The translations under genes and the position numbers were made by a program. The notes beneath the pieces are model-generated. The model was not told the origin of the DNA. It did not search any database and worked only from the letters and a program-made list of their open reading frames with translations. Positions 9,611 through 21,066 of a stretch of DNA of 64,000 bases are shown here, one piece after another. Each line of letters begins with the position of its first letter. The first letter of the stretch is position 1. This DNA comes from Anthopleura xanthogrammica (Eukaryota > Cnidaria > Anthozoa > Actiniaria > Actiniidae), in NCBI GenBank assembly GCA_964019055.1, contig OZ025220.1, positions 1,859,978 through 1,923,977 on the forward strand. Reading direction: 5' to 3'.

Positions 9611-12424
9611 ATGATGATAGTAGAGATCTACAAGTCCAATATCATTGAACGTTATGTCATAAGACCAAACAACATACCATCAGTCGATAACATTTGCCTA
9701 GCTGAGTTTGCTGCTTATTATTACAAGGACTACAAAAGTGATGTACCTGAAACAAAAGATGCTCAACCAGAAGTACTTACTGATGACATCATTGCACAAT
9801 TACACGTGAGTACAAATGATGACCCATCTTCCCTTCCAAAAAATATGATTGATGAATGGCAAAGAAGTCATGAAGTGCAGGAGAGTCAAAGCTGTCATAA
9901 GATACCACACTCCAAACAAGACAAAGGAACCTGAAAGATATTTCCATCACCTCCTTATGCTTTACTTTCTGTGGAGACAAGAAACTGAGCTTCTTGGAAA
10001 TGAACAAACTTACATGTCTAAATTCTGTGAATCTGATGTTCAAGCTGTAGTAGAACATAATAGAAACATATTTCAACCAGATTCTGATGCTGTCACTGAA
10101 GCACTTGAAATGTTGAGAAACAATGACCTTAGCACACTGCACTCGTATGATGCTATTAATGATCAAGAAAATGAAGATTTACAATCGCAAATACACGATG
10201 ATTCAAATGAAGAAGAATCATTTAATAACCTTCCATCAGAACATCTCGGTTCACAAACTATATCAGAAGAGCAATCACCCAGAGATTCAATAATAGCCTA
10301 CAATCAGCCATTAGACATTTCTGATGATGACCTTCGTCAATCAGTGAGATCACTAAACACTCAGTTATGCATATGACATAGTACTGACATGGTGTCGAAA
10401 CAAGGTTAAAAACATGAACAGCTTAAAACCAGTTGAAGTAAAGCCAATCTATTTGTTCGTAACAGGAGGTGGAGGTTCAGGCAAATCGCACCTCATTAAA
10501 ACAATATATCACACTGCTACAAAGACTTTTAGGTAAGCAATCCTGAAAAACCAACTGTATTGTTAATGGCTCCAACAGGTGTAGCTGCTATTAATATTAA
10601 TGGTACCACAATACATACTGCTTTAGCAATACCAAAACAATCAGGTCAAAATGTTCCACCAATGTCAGATCAAAGACGAACACAAAAAAGAATGGCACTG
10701 TCAGACTTGAAACTAATAATCATTGATGAAATCTCTATGGTATCACACTACTCTATTGCACGTTCACCAACGACTGAAAGAAATATTTGCCACACCAAAC
10801 CAGTTGTTTGCAGGACTTACTGTTATTGCTGTGGGTGACTTATATCAACTTCCACCAATCCGTAGCAAGCCTGTATTTGATGAATATAAAAATAATGTTC
10901 ACAATTTTTGCCATTCTTGGTCAGTTTTTAAGATGATAGAGTTAACTGAGATTATGAGACAAAAGGATGACCAACCCTTCACAGAGTTATTAAATAGATT
11001 CAGAACTGCTTCACAAACTGAGGATGATATTCAATGCATCCAGTCAAGGTCTGTAACTTCAACAGATACCAATTATCCAACACATGCTCTGCATATCTTT
11101 GCTGAAAATGTCCCTGTAGATCAACATAACAATACACATCTTGACTGTCTGAGTACACCCTTACATAGACTGAAAGCTACGGATCAATATCCACCAAATG
11201 TTACGAAACAAGACATTGACAGAGTACTAGCTAGGGGAAGATCAGAAACAGGTGGACTCGACTATGAAATCTTGGTAAAAGAAAATTCTAGAGTGATGCT
11301 AACTACAAATATAGATATAAATGACAGACTTATCAATGGTCAAATGGGTACTATTAAAAAAATAGTTGTGAATCAAAACACCAACAAGCCATCTGTAATT
11401 TATATAAAGCTTGATGACTCTCAAGCTGGCATGAAAGCTATACAAAAACATTCAGATCAATATGCCAGGGAAATAATTCTGTACCAATACAACCTGTACT
11501 TGCAAGAATAAAGATAAGACCAGGAAAACCATCTTCCCCAGAATTACAAAGACTGCAGTTTCCTATTACACTAGCGTGGGCATGTACAGTACACAAAGTG
11601 CAAGGACTGACACTCGGTGACATTGTTGTTAGCTTTGACTTGAATAGACAAAAGTATTTCAGCTATGGGCAAATTTATGTAGCATTAAGCAGAGCGACAT
11701 CTTTACAAGGCTTACATGTGATCGGCCAAATAGAAAGCAAACATGTAAGAGCCAACCCTAAAGTCCACTCAGAATATAACAGATTGCGACAACAAAATAG
11801 TTACACAAAGTCATCCAATATAACTGGTCCTGATACTCTTACTGTAACTTTATTAAATATACGCTCCCTAAGAAAACATAGTATTGATATCAAACATGAT
11901 GCAAGGCTTACTAAATCTGATATCTTAGCTCTGACAGAAACTCAACTTTTACCTCATCATTCAGACAATACTATTAGAGACAGTTTACATCCCTATGAAC
12001 TACATAGGCAAGATCATTCAAATGATAAGTATCTAAGTTTGGCTTGATGCACTAAACCTAACACCAATATTTTGAACAAACAATATCTTCAAAACATTAA
12101 CGCTTTGAAGTTTGAAATACTACAAACAAACAAAAACAAAACAATGACTTTCCTATTGATATACAGGAAAAACAACTCCAATGCACAGCAATATTTCCAT
12201 AACCTCGGTAACATTATTCAACGAAACACGATTCATGTCATACTGGGCGATTTTAACATTAATTACTTTACTGATACATCGCTCAAACACTTAATGAATT
12301 CTTTAGGATATATTCAAATTGTAGATAAACCTACATTTGTATCAAGTGGAAGTCTACTGGATCAAATATTTGTCCAACAATCTATCAGTGATAAAATAAT
12401 AAATGAAGTAAAGTCACGTTGAAG
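9611..12424 (+). pseudogene. Helentron-type Helitron: PIF1 helicase plus endonuclease, decayed
   Basis: A chain of plus-strand frames encodes the C-terminal half of a Helitron protein. It opens with NICLAEFAAYY and VIRYHTPNKTKEPERYFHHL, typical of the region before the helicase. Walker A is GGGGSGKSHLIK, followed by MAPTGVAAININGTTIH, Walker B IIIDEISMVS, and GDLYQLPPI. The late helicase motifs are LAWACTVHKVQGLTL and YVALSRATSLQGL. An apurinic-type endonuclease follows (LLNIRSLRKH, LTETQLLPHH, ILGDFNINYF, FVSSGSLLDQIFV), which marks the Helentron/Helitron2 branch. Frame breaks occur near 9880, 10370, 10535, 10745, 11480 and 12047. The HUH Rep domain is not present upstream. Inactive. Confidence 0.8.
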
Positions 12425-13054
12425 GTGATAGATGTCTTAGCGATTTCAACACCACCAAAACTCCAGAAACACCCTTTTAGAACGTTCTTTACAAAGTAGT
12501 ACTTTCTGGTGGTACTGTTTCTGTTCATATTATCAAATAGAATATAAAGCATTAAAGATCTAGAGTTTAGTAACTCCTTCGTTAATATTTGATCGAGGAC
12601 ACCGTTTAGATAAGAATGTTCTTTACAAAGTAGTACTTTCTGGTGGTACGGTATATGTTCGTATTATTAAATAGAATATAAAGCATAAGAGTTTAGTAAC
12701 TAATAGTTGATCGAAAACCTAAGGATCTAGTGTCTTAGTTGACAATACTTCCGAAAATATCATATTCAATTTGTTTATCCATGTTATAGTTCATTCTTTA
12801 CAAACCATTCTTACATTAAAAGAGTAAAGCATTTACATACATTTGTTGCGATATTATATTAGAATAATAGTTAAGTTAATAAAGAATATTTCATTAATTT
12901 AGTTGTTGTATTTTATATGAATAACAATGCTTTATTTTTCCTTCAAACTTTTCGGTAATTTTCAAAATAACATATAAGCTAGCATGCATCGCAATGTTCC
13001 AAAAGAAGCCCGAGTTCACGCAGCTATGCGTCTAGTTACTTATAAGAACCTAGT
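12425..13054. other. Post-Helentron spacer
   Basis: AT-rich and without a gene. It contains the direct repeat pair listed separately; no clear Helitron 3' hairpin plus CTRR end was identified. Confidence 0.4.
12484..12690 (+). repeat. Direct repeat pair, about 129 bp period
   Basis: TTCTTTACAAAGTAGTACTT followed by a CTGGTGGTAC block and AAATAGAATATAAAGCAT occurs at about 12484-12556 and again at about 12613-12687. It may be tandem termini of the preceding Helentron or an independent repeat. Confidence 0.65.
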
Positions 13055-13182
13055 AGAGATCTTTCACATAACTTCAACTACTTATAATAATTAATCACTA
13101 TAGTAGAAACAGCGACTAAATATGCAAATAAGTCTCTACACGCACGGGTGACTAATTGCGCTGTCTTTTTCAGTCATTCTTT
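13055..13182 (+). repeat. Left TIR of Harbinger C
   Basis: Inverted match to 16243-16370 with only a few substitutions; contains CACGCACGGGTGACTAATTG. Confidence 0.85.
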
Positions 13183-13498
13183 GCAGGCGAGTAGAATTAT
13201 AATTGCTCATTTTCTCGGGAATTTTATCTGTATTGCTGTTTCTTTCAATTGTAAACGACGTTTTCATGAAGCTTTTTGTTAGTCTGTCTTCTCCTGCGTT
13301 AGATAATTGGATTGTTTAAAATGTGAGACGATTTGCCCTTGTACAATACAATAAAATACCACACAGCTTATACCAGATGCAAAAGTATTTATTTATTTTT
13401 GCTTTATTTATTTGTGTTATGATTTTTGGATACTAGCCACTTTTTTGCAATATATAAGAATTCATATTTCTCATGTATGAGATATCCGACTTTTTTCA

Positions 13499-14509
13499 TT
13501 AAAGATCATCAAAAAGTACAACATGCCTTTGAGCTATGAATGTACACAGCTCGACAACAACTGGCTGAAACCATCTTGGATGGCGCCATACGCTTCCTAT
13601 AGAACGATATGTTTTTACATGTTTTAATGTGTGTTCAACAATAATGCGACATCTAGAAAGTCGATGATTGAATCTTCGTGCTAATCGTTGTTGGTTCCTT
13701 GGGAGGCGTCTAATCTGAACTGCACGAAAAGGTGTTAACAATGGAGGAATGTCTCCATATCCCTTGTCTGCCAAAATCACAGCACCGCGGGGCATATCAT
13801 AATTCGTTCCTGGTCCAATTCTCTCCATTAAGTTATAATTGCCAGCATCATTAATTGAACCAAGGAAACCAGCCTGTAGGAAAACAATGTTACCAAGATT
13901 ATCTACGATAAGCTGGATGTTCATGAGATGGTAATGACAGTGACCACTGAAAAAGTCTTGCTGGGGTTCGGCTTCAGGTCTGTAAATTTCATGTGGCGTA
14001 CCATCGATGCACCCAACAGCATCAGGAAAAGAACGCCAGTTTCCCCGCAAAGCGTTCCACTCTGCCAAACTTGGCCATGATACTTGATTGTGAAAATATC
14101 GCCATAAAATTGGGATTACACTATGGATTATACTTGTAACTGTAGATGGACTCACATCAAACCATAATGCAAGAGTGTCCACACAAGGATATTTTCTAAG
14201 CCAAACAAAGGTCAGTAAAACTTTGTTTAGGTTGTTAAGCTTGGAATCCTTTTTCCTTTGTCTTTGCCCTCCCCTCCTGTTTAAACGAGACATGTTTGCA
14301 GAGACCTTGGTGAATATGTCCAGCATAGTTTCGGGAAGCTCTCCGGTGTTTAACCAAAATAGGTACCTTTGGTTTTTCATATCATCAAAAACATTTTTTC
14401 CTTGAAACTGGAAGCCACCGAATCCTGGATCAAGACGTTGCATAATGCGGCCGATCAATGGAGGAGCATTTGGAAGCGATGATAGCAGCATTATAATGGA
14501 AACCAACAT
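13499..14509 (-). CDS. Harbinger transposase, copy C
   Basis: A 336-aa protein from the first in-frame ATG at 14509. The frame stays open upstream to 14572 and beyond without an ATG, so the true start, or an upstream exon, is uncertain. Conserved blocks match copy B: RIMQRLDPGFGGFQF, RYLFWLNTGELPE, LALWFDVSPSTVTSIIHSV (HTH-like), and the DDE triad in GCIDGTPHEI, ILADKGYGDIPP and RIIVEHTLKHVKTYRSIG. DDE_Tnp_4 family; it catalyses excision and insertion. It is paired divergently with the accessory gene at 15203, with about 690 bp between starts. No inactivating change is visible. Confidence 0.8.
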   Translation of the reverse strand: MLVSIIMLLSSLPNAPPLIGRIMQRLDPGFGGFQFQGKNVFDDMKNQRYLFWLNTGELPETMLDIFTKVSANMSRLNRRGGQRQRKKDSKLNNLNKVLLTFVWLRKYPCVDTLALWFDVSPSTVTSIIHSVIPILWRYFHNQVSWPSLAEWNALRGNWRSFPDAVGCIDGTPHEIYRPEAEPQQDFFSGHCHYHLMNIQLIVDNLGNIVFLQAGFLGSINDAGNYNLMERIGPGTNYDMPRGAVILADKGYGDIPPLLTPFRAVQIRRLPRNQQRLARRFNHRLSRCRIIVEHTLKHVKTYRSIGSVWRHPRWFQPVVVELCTFIAQRHVVLFDDL

Positions 14510-15202
14510 CCGTATGAAGTTCTGCAGTTGGTTGAAATTGTTAGCAGGTGGTGGAGAAAGCTGCACCAACAACGGAAAAGGAAAAGGAAAGCTCCAATTA
14601 CAGCCACGAACTGATGAACGGGAATCGGCATATTGTAATATCGCGCAGGAATATTCATATTTCCATGTATGGCCTTTTTATATATGACAGGTTTAATTAA
14701 TGGATAGTATTAATTTGTCCCCAAAGGGGACAAAAAAACAACAGCATAAAAAATGTGCATGAAAATAAATGATGAATAGATATCCAACTAAAAGCAATTC
14801 ATTTTTGTTCCAGCTCATGCATGCAGTATGGTGATCGCACTTAAACCGTGAAATTGACTTAGGTAAATTGTGCAAAATAGTAGCAATTAGACAATAGGAA
14901 ATGCTTTAATTGCGTTCACTGTAATGCCTATAAAATAAATGGTATTACGTAACTGGACTTCGCACCAGAAGAAAAGACTATTGTTCTTTCCTTTTTTCAT
15001 CCGAAATGTTTATTATATTTGCAAAGTTTGAACCTCCCCTTTTTCGAGAAGAGTTGAAATTCGTTAGGCCTAAGTTTGTTAAAATAAAGAGTCATCATTC
15101 CAACAAGCTTCTTTTGTTAATAGACGAAAGTTTGCCTTTTGTTAAGTATTGCTATAAAGGTAGAGTCCATAACCATTCATTCAAGCCTTTTCAGATAGTA
15201 AA

Positions 15203-15993
15203 ATGGCACAATTCTGGCGACCATTCGAAGAACTTGAAACAGACCAACATCAACCATCAGTGGGTCAAATTTCGGGTACGTTTTGAGACCTTTGTTACTA
15301 TACAATGTTATCTATGGTCGTTGGATAATTAAATATCGTCTTGTTTTCTCTTATGCAGTTGCTTCAGCCAAGAAATCTAGCCGTCTTCCAATTTCAGAAG
15401 AAGAAAAAGCAATTGTACTTGAGACTTACTCAATATTTTCAGGGTGGGACGAAATACTCAAACACGTCAAGCAGCACATTAATGATCAACCTATTCGTGG
15501 TAATAGAAGCTCAAATTTAAAAAAGTATTATTCAAATACAGCACGAGAAGCTATCATAAAAAGGATTCGCCGAATTGTAAGCCAAAATGTCGCTGAGGCT
15601 CAGAGAGTTGCAAAACAACAGGAGCACACATCCGCTACACAACAGTCAGTCCGAATATCCCAGACCATCTTAGAAGCAAAGACAAGATATTCAACGAAAA
15701 GCAGTCCTGAAGAAAGAGCAAAGGCAAAGTTGAATTTCGCTGCAAATTTGAATGACGATGATTCTGAGGAAGAGGAGGAAGAAGAAAGCACAGTTCAAAC
15801 CAACTCTGCCGTTAAGGAGCCAGCCTCGTCACAGGGTGCCACAGTGGGAAAGTGTAAGAAGAGGAAGAAATCTAAAGGAAATTCAATGGCTGCAAACAAG
15901 GCGCACACCGAAATGTGTGATAAGGCAATGAAAATGATGGGAAGAATTGACAAATTTTTAGATAAATTTGAAAGTGGAGACGAAACAGATTGA
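15203..15993 (+). CDS. Harbinger accessory protein, copy C (235 aa, two exons)
   Basis: Exon 1 is 15203-15275 and exon 2 is 15359-15993, joined over an 83 bp GT-AG intron with phase 1. The protein begins MAQFWRPFEELE. It has a conserved helical core (EEEKAIVLETYSIFSGWDEI, then LKKYYSNTAREAIIKRIRRI), a middle motif TRYSTKSSPEERAKAK, an acidic run, a basic KCKKRKKSKG tract (possible nuclear signal) and a C-terminal helix AHTEMCDKAMKMMGRIDKFL. All these blocks recur in copies A and B. Harbinger elements normally pair the nuclease with a Myb/SANT-like DNA-binding partner. I see no clear Myb tryptophan pattern, so this may be a divergent or different partner. Exact role is inferred. Confidence 0.7.
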
Positions 15994-16242
15994 AAAAAGT
16001 AAATAAAGATTGAGATTTAACAAAATTTGACTCCTTCATTAGCTGTAGGTACATTGTATTCAATGTACCTATAAGAGGTGGGGGGCGGCACTCTTTGATA
16101 GGCAGGCAAAGTTTTTCATGTTTTCTCCATAAAGATCACTAAAATTTCGAGGATTGCCCCCACTCCAACACTTTTCGATCACCCCATGTGTTTATTGGCT
16201 GCACTCTATTGTCCTCTATGACTTTTGCCTGCATTTTGTGCA

Positions 16243-16370
16243 CAAGAATGACTGAAAAAGACAGCGCAATTAGTCACCCGTGCGTGTAGAAACTTATTTG
16301 CATATTTAGTAGCTGTTTCTACTATAGTGATTAATTATCATAAGTAGTTGAAGTTATGTGAAAGATCTCT
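16243..16370 (-). repeat. Right TIR of Harbinger C
   Basis: Inverted partner of 13055-13182. Confidence 0.85.
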
Positions 16371-16617
16371 AGTGTGATGAAATATGATACAATACTCAAG
16401 TTATTCCTAAATGCGTTAGCATCTGGGATAAACCGCAATAGATTAATGTCTCATATTTACAACTTGTATATAGTAGTTATCCTTCAATATTCTCTTATAA
16501 TATGTTGTAAAATCACGTTTTTTAAATTCACACGAATTTACAAAGTGATCGATAAACCTTTTCTCTAACTGTTTCCCTCGGGACCAGTCATTAAGTGCTA
16601 AATATCCCTTTTTACAG
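16371..16617. other. Spacer after Harbinger C
   Basis: No gene or motif recognised. Confidence 0.4.
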
Positions 16618-17476
16618 TGACAGTGTATCGATTAATTACTCCGAAGCTTTCAAAGAAAATCGCAAAGATATAAATAATTTATTGGCACTATTTAAAAACC
16701 TACTTAACTAACTTTTCAGCATTTAAAATTCGGGTTATTTAAGTTTTTTAAGCAATAAATCGTTCAACTTGAAGCTAAATATTTGAGAATGAAAGACCGC
16801 CAAAACATGGCGCCGAACAACGGAACTTTACAGTCAACTTTACTCAAATATTATCGCTCTAAATACATGAATTAACCAATAAATACCTAATATAAGTATT
16901 AATTTACCTTAGAGATGCCTTGTGAGCTCATAAAGATCCATATTTGAGGATTTAAAGAAGGATTTTTAGTCAGCAAATGTTCAACTAACAACTTTTCTTG
17001 TCGACTCCTGAACAGATACCACGTGACTACCTCGTTTACATGTCATGACAAACCAACACCACAGGGGAGGGGAGGGGATTGGATTCATGGTTCAGAATAA
17101 CTTTGTGACAGTTTTTGCAGTGGAAATAAAAATATTTCTCTCAAACAACTACACGATAGCTATTTTCAAGAGTACTACAACCATTACAAGGCAATTTTGT
17201 TTCATTTTTGTTTAAAAAAAAATTAACTCTAGCCAAAGTGTGGAGGTTTGGTGTTTTTGGCACAGCAACGGTTACTAATAATGATAACTAGTCATATTGA
17301 TCAGTAATGGAATTCATACCTAGCCTTTGTTCTTAAGAAAATCTAACTATGCCAAAGCAGTGATGAGATTTAAAATCAGATAATTTTTTAGAAGATTTAG
17401 ATAATTTTTAGAAGTCGAACGAAAAAACCTATTGGATTCAGTGTGCAGCAGCCAATTCGTCGCGCCACATAATTAC

Positions 17477-17822
17477 CCCGGGGGGGACTCCCTTATAAAA
17501 GGGGGCGGGGGTCCTCATCGTCCCTTTTAGGGTTTGAAATCAGTGTTTTGGTCCCGCTTAGGGTGATAATCACGAGAATGCTCACCAGCTGAGTTTTTTG
17601 GTCCCGCTTAGGGTATAAGATCAACAACAATGCTTCTTTTCAAAGATTGATTTTTATTTTAATCCCATTTCCGGATTGTGTCACTTATTGATTGGTCCCT
17701 CTTAGGGGTGAAATTTCATCACTGCCACGCCCATCATCTCAAAATACAGGTCCCAATTAGGGGTCATTTTCAGAATTTCCGATAAGGACCCCCGCCCCCT
17801 TTTATAAGGGAGTCCCCCCGGG
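17477..17822. mobile_element. MITE with 8-bp target duplication
   Basis: Inverted termini CCCGGGGGGGACTCCCTTAT and complement; flanking ATAATTAC occurs on both sides (17469-17476, 17823-17830). Internally TTTTGGTCCCGCTTAGGGT-like units are repeated. The 8-bp duplication suits hAT-type mobilisation. Confidence 0.8.
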
Positions 17823-17830
17823 ATAATTAC

Positions 17831-18339
17831 TCACAACTCACAACGAAACTATGTACACTTCCTTATATGGAGGGTAAACCAGTTAAACCTATTTAGAACA
17901 AAAGAAATGACGCACTTCCGTAACAAACTCAAAACCCATTTTCTTCCCCCCCCTCCCCCCTAAAAAAGCTAAATGACTAAATAAGTTTTTAAAAACAGAC
18001 TCCTGTTTAAAAAAGTATTCTTAAAACGTTCTGTGGATATCTTAAGAAGTATAAAATTATGACCCCGAAAATCTGATTTCTGATTGTTTAAAATCAGAAA
18101 TTTCAATCGATCCATTTTCATTTTCGGGTTTTAGAAAACAGAAATTTTGATTATATTTGGCTGTATACTCAATTGAGAGGCAGCAAAACAGCATTCTAAA
18201 CTTCGGTGACTGATTTCTGATTCCTGTTTTCTAAAAGCCACTTGTCTAATACTGATTTCTAATTCCTGAAGATCAGAATTCAGGAATCGGATTTTCCCTT
18301 CTTTGCATCCATGGGTTGCTGTGGCTCATCCAGGGGTGA
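17831..18339. other. Centre of giant inverted repeat, no gene
   Basis: AT-rich sequence with several short internally repeated tracts of the type ATCAGAAAT/CTGATTTCTGATT around 18070-18290. No coding potential seen. Confidence 0.4.
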
Positions 18340-18342
18340 CCC

Positions 18343-18373
<31 letters not shown>

Positions 18374-18378
18374 ACACA
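18340..18378. repeat. (C)n(CA)n microsatellite
   Basis: A run of 20 C followed by about nine CA dinucleotides. Confidence 0.9.
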
Positions 18379-18898
18379 TCTCAAGCGCTCTGCTTATGAA
18401 ATCAAGTTGAAGGTTCTGGTGTCTTCTTAGTCCTTTACTTGACGTGTCTACCCCGGCCATCTCGTTCCTTCGCAGACGTTCTAGGGTCGTCACGCTGTCA
18501 CGCAACGTTTCTCATCTCGTTCCCTGCTTCGTTTATAGTTAAAAACAGGAACAAACAGCATGACAATGAGCAGTGTGGGTTTCTTCTGATAGCAAAAAGG
18601 TTTGCCCCAGAGTCGTTTGGTACCATGTATCGTACCGGAGGGAGGGGGACATTGGGGGGTCTCGAACACCGTAACACTGCATCATCATCAAAAAGTCCAA
18701 ATACTTTGACATTTATCTTGAACAGGACACCGCAACATCCCAATACATCAGATCGTTTCGCTGGACACCGCATGTTTTAAAAACAACGTACATTTACAAG
18801 GTTTGAGATCACCGCATCATCGCAGTAAAAATCCTACAACACCGCATCACCGTGACTTTGGTCATTGGCAGTGATTGATGAGGGCCTGAAACTAGTAT

Positions 18899-19488
<590 letters not shown>

Positions 19489-20178
19489 ACTTTCACATTC
19501 CCACAATACTTTGCATTTTTGGGGGGGCAAGAATAGCAACAATTATTGGTATTATCAGGGGGGCTTGAGCATTCTTTACATAACAGTTGGCTGTTGCTAA
19601 TGATTTGCAAAAGATAAAAAAAAAGATAAAAGATATTGTGTAGTTATTTGAAAAAAAAATTGTAGTTATTTTTCCACTGCGAAAACTGTCACAAAGTTAC
19701 TCTGAACCATGAATCCAATCCCCTCCCCTCTCCCGTGGTGTAGGTTTGTTATAACATGTAAACGAGGCAGACACGTGGAGACGTTCAGCAGTCGACAAGA
19801 ACAGTCGTTAGTTGGACATTTGCTGACTAAAAATCCTTCTTTAAATCCTCAAATATGGATCCTATGAGCTCATACAGCATTTTTAAGGTAAATTAATACT
19901 TATATTAGGTATTAATTGTTTAATTCATGTATTTAGAGTGATAAAATTGAAATTAAATTAACTGTAAAGTTCCGTTGTTCGGCGCCATGTTTTGGCGGAC
20001 TTTCATTCTCAAATATTTGGCTTCAAGTTGAACGATATGTTGCTTAAAAAAACTTAAATAACCCGGATTTTAAATGCTTAAAACTTAGTTGATGTAGGTT
20101 TTTCAAAGTCTGCCAATGAATTGTTTATATTTTTTGAGATTTTCTTTGAAAATTCTCGGAGTAATTGATCGATACTAG

Positions 20179-20392
20179 TTAGTGTTATGCTCCCATAATC
20201 GATAAATTTCGATGAGAATCGAGCTGACCGGCTATTATTTTAGCCCTGGACATATATTTTATGGGTTGTTGTTCGCCATTATTATGATATTAGTCAGTGC
20301 AAACAACTAATTCAGAACGAACTGCTGCAGAGATTACTACCTATGATCCAGTTGCATGGGCTTTAGACGAATCAACTTCGATGTTTTTTTAA
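20179..20392. other. Spacer
   Basis: No gene seen between the foldback and the TTAA-flanked MITE. Confidence 0.4.
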
Positions 20393-20738
20393 AGGGGCAA
20401 TTGGATGAAAACGCCCGATATTTTGAAAGTCCGAATAGTTCAAGTATTTAAGAATAATATGACTCAATCATGATTATGAAAACCAGATTGGCAAAAATTT
20501 TAGTCTAGGAGCCATTCGCAGTTGAGAAATTTTGGTTTAAAAACTAAAAGAACAATAGGGTTGAGTAAATGACGTCATTTACTCACAATTTAGATGCTGA
20601 AAAATATATATAATTTTTATCCGCAAATTTTGACTGTGAAGAAAATATGTTGCTTGGCTACTATTGGGGCCATATAGATTAGTTTAACCAAGTTTCAAGG
20701 CATTTCCAATTTTCATCGATTTTCATCCAAGTGCCCCT
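20393..20738. mobile_element. MITE with TTAA flanks (piggyBac-like)
   Basis: Inverted ends AGGGGCAATTGGATGAAAA and the complement of AGGGGCACTTGGATGAAAA, each abutting TTAA (20389-20392, 20739-20742). TTAA target duplication points to piggyBac-type mobilisation. No ORF. Confidence 0.7.
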
Positions 20739-20742
20739 TTAA

Positions 20743-21066
20743 ATGGTTACGTTTTTAGCATTAATATTCTTTTATTCTTTTACAGGATGTGTGTTTGGTT
20801 GCAAGTATTTGTTGTCTTCTTTCTGTAACCATGACATTTACTTGAAGGAAGGAATCTGTTATGCACTCTTCCCTCATTCAAATCCAGTCTCACTTTGGGT
20901 GTGGTGGAGTTGGTTTGCTGCACAAGCTAAAATGAGTGACTTGCTTAAGGTTGAAAAGTGTCCTGATGGTACCTCATTCATAAGGATCTCAAATAGAAAA
21001 CACGTCTTTTGGAAAGCTATTTTTGGGTATGTAGCTGTATATAATGACGTTGATAACAATAAATGA
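20743..21066 (+). CDS. Unrecognised ORF or exon candidate
   Basis: A 107-aa frame. A polypyrimidine tract and acceptor (TTATTCTTTTACAG) lies at about 20785, and a possible donor (GGGTATGTAG) near 21027, so 20786-21027 could be an internal exon rich in W, C and F. No family recognised and no neighbouring exons identified. It may equally be chance. Confidence 0.2.
   Translation: MVTFLALIFFYSFTGCVFGCKYLLSSFCNHDIYLKEGICYALFPHSNPVSLWVWWSWFAAQAKMSDLLKVEKCPDGTSFIRISNRKHVFWKAIFGYVAVYNDVDNNK

Larger units (their letters stand above)
13055..16370. mobile_element. PIF/Harbinger transposon copy C, best preserved
   Basis: Termini AGAGATCTTTCACATAACTT (13055) and its complement (ending 16370) are flanked by AGT on both sides (13052-13054, 16371-16373), consistent with a 3-bp target duplication. 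TIRs run about 128 bp with few mismatches. Both the transposase and the two-exon accessory gene have uninterrupted frames, so this is the most plausible autonomous member of the three. Confidence 0.85.
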
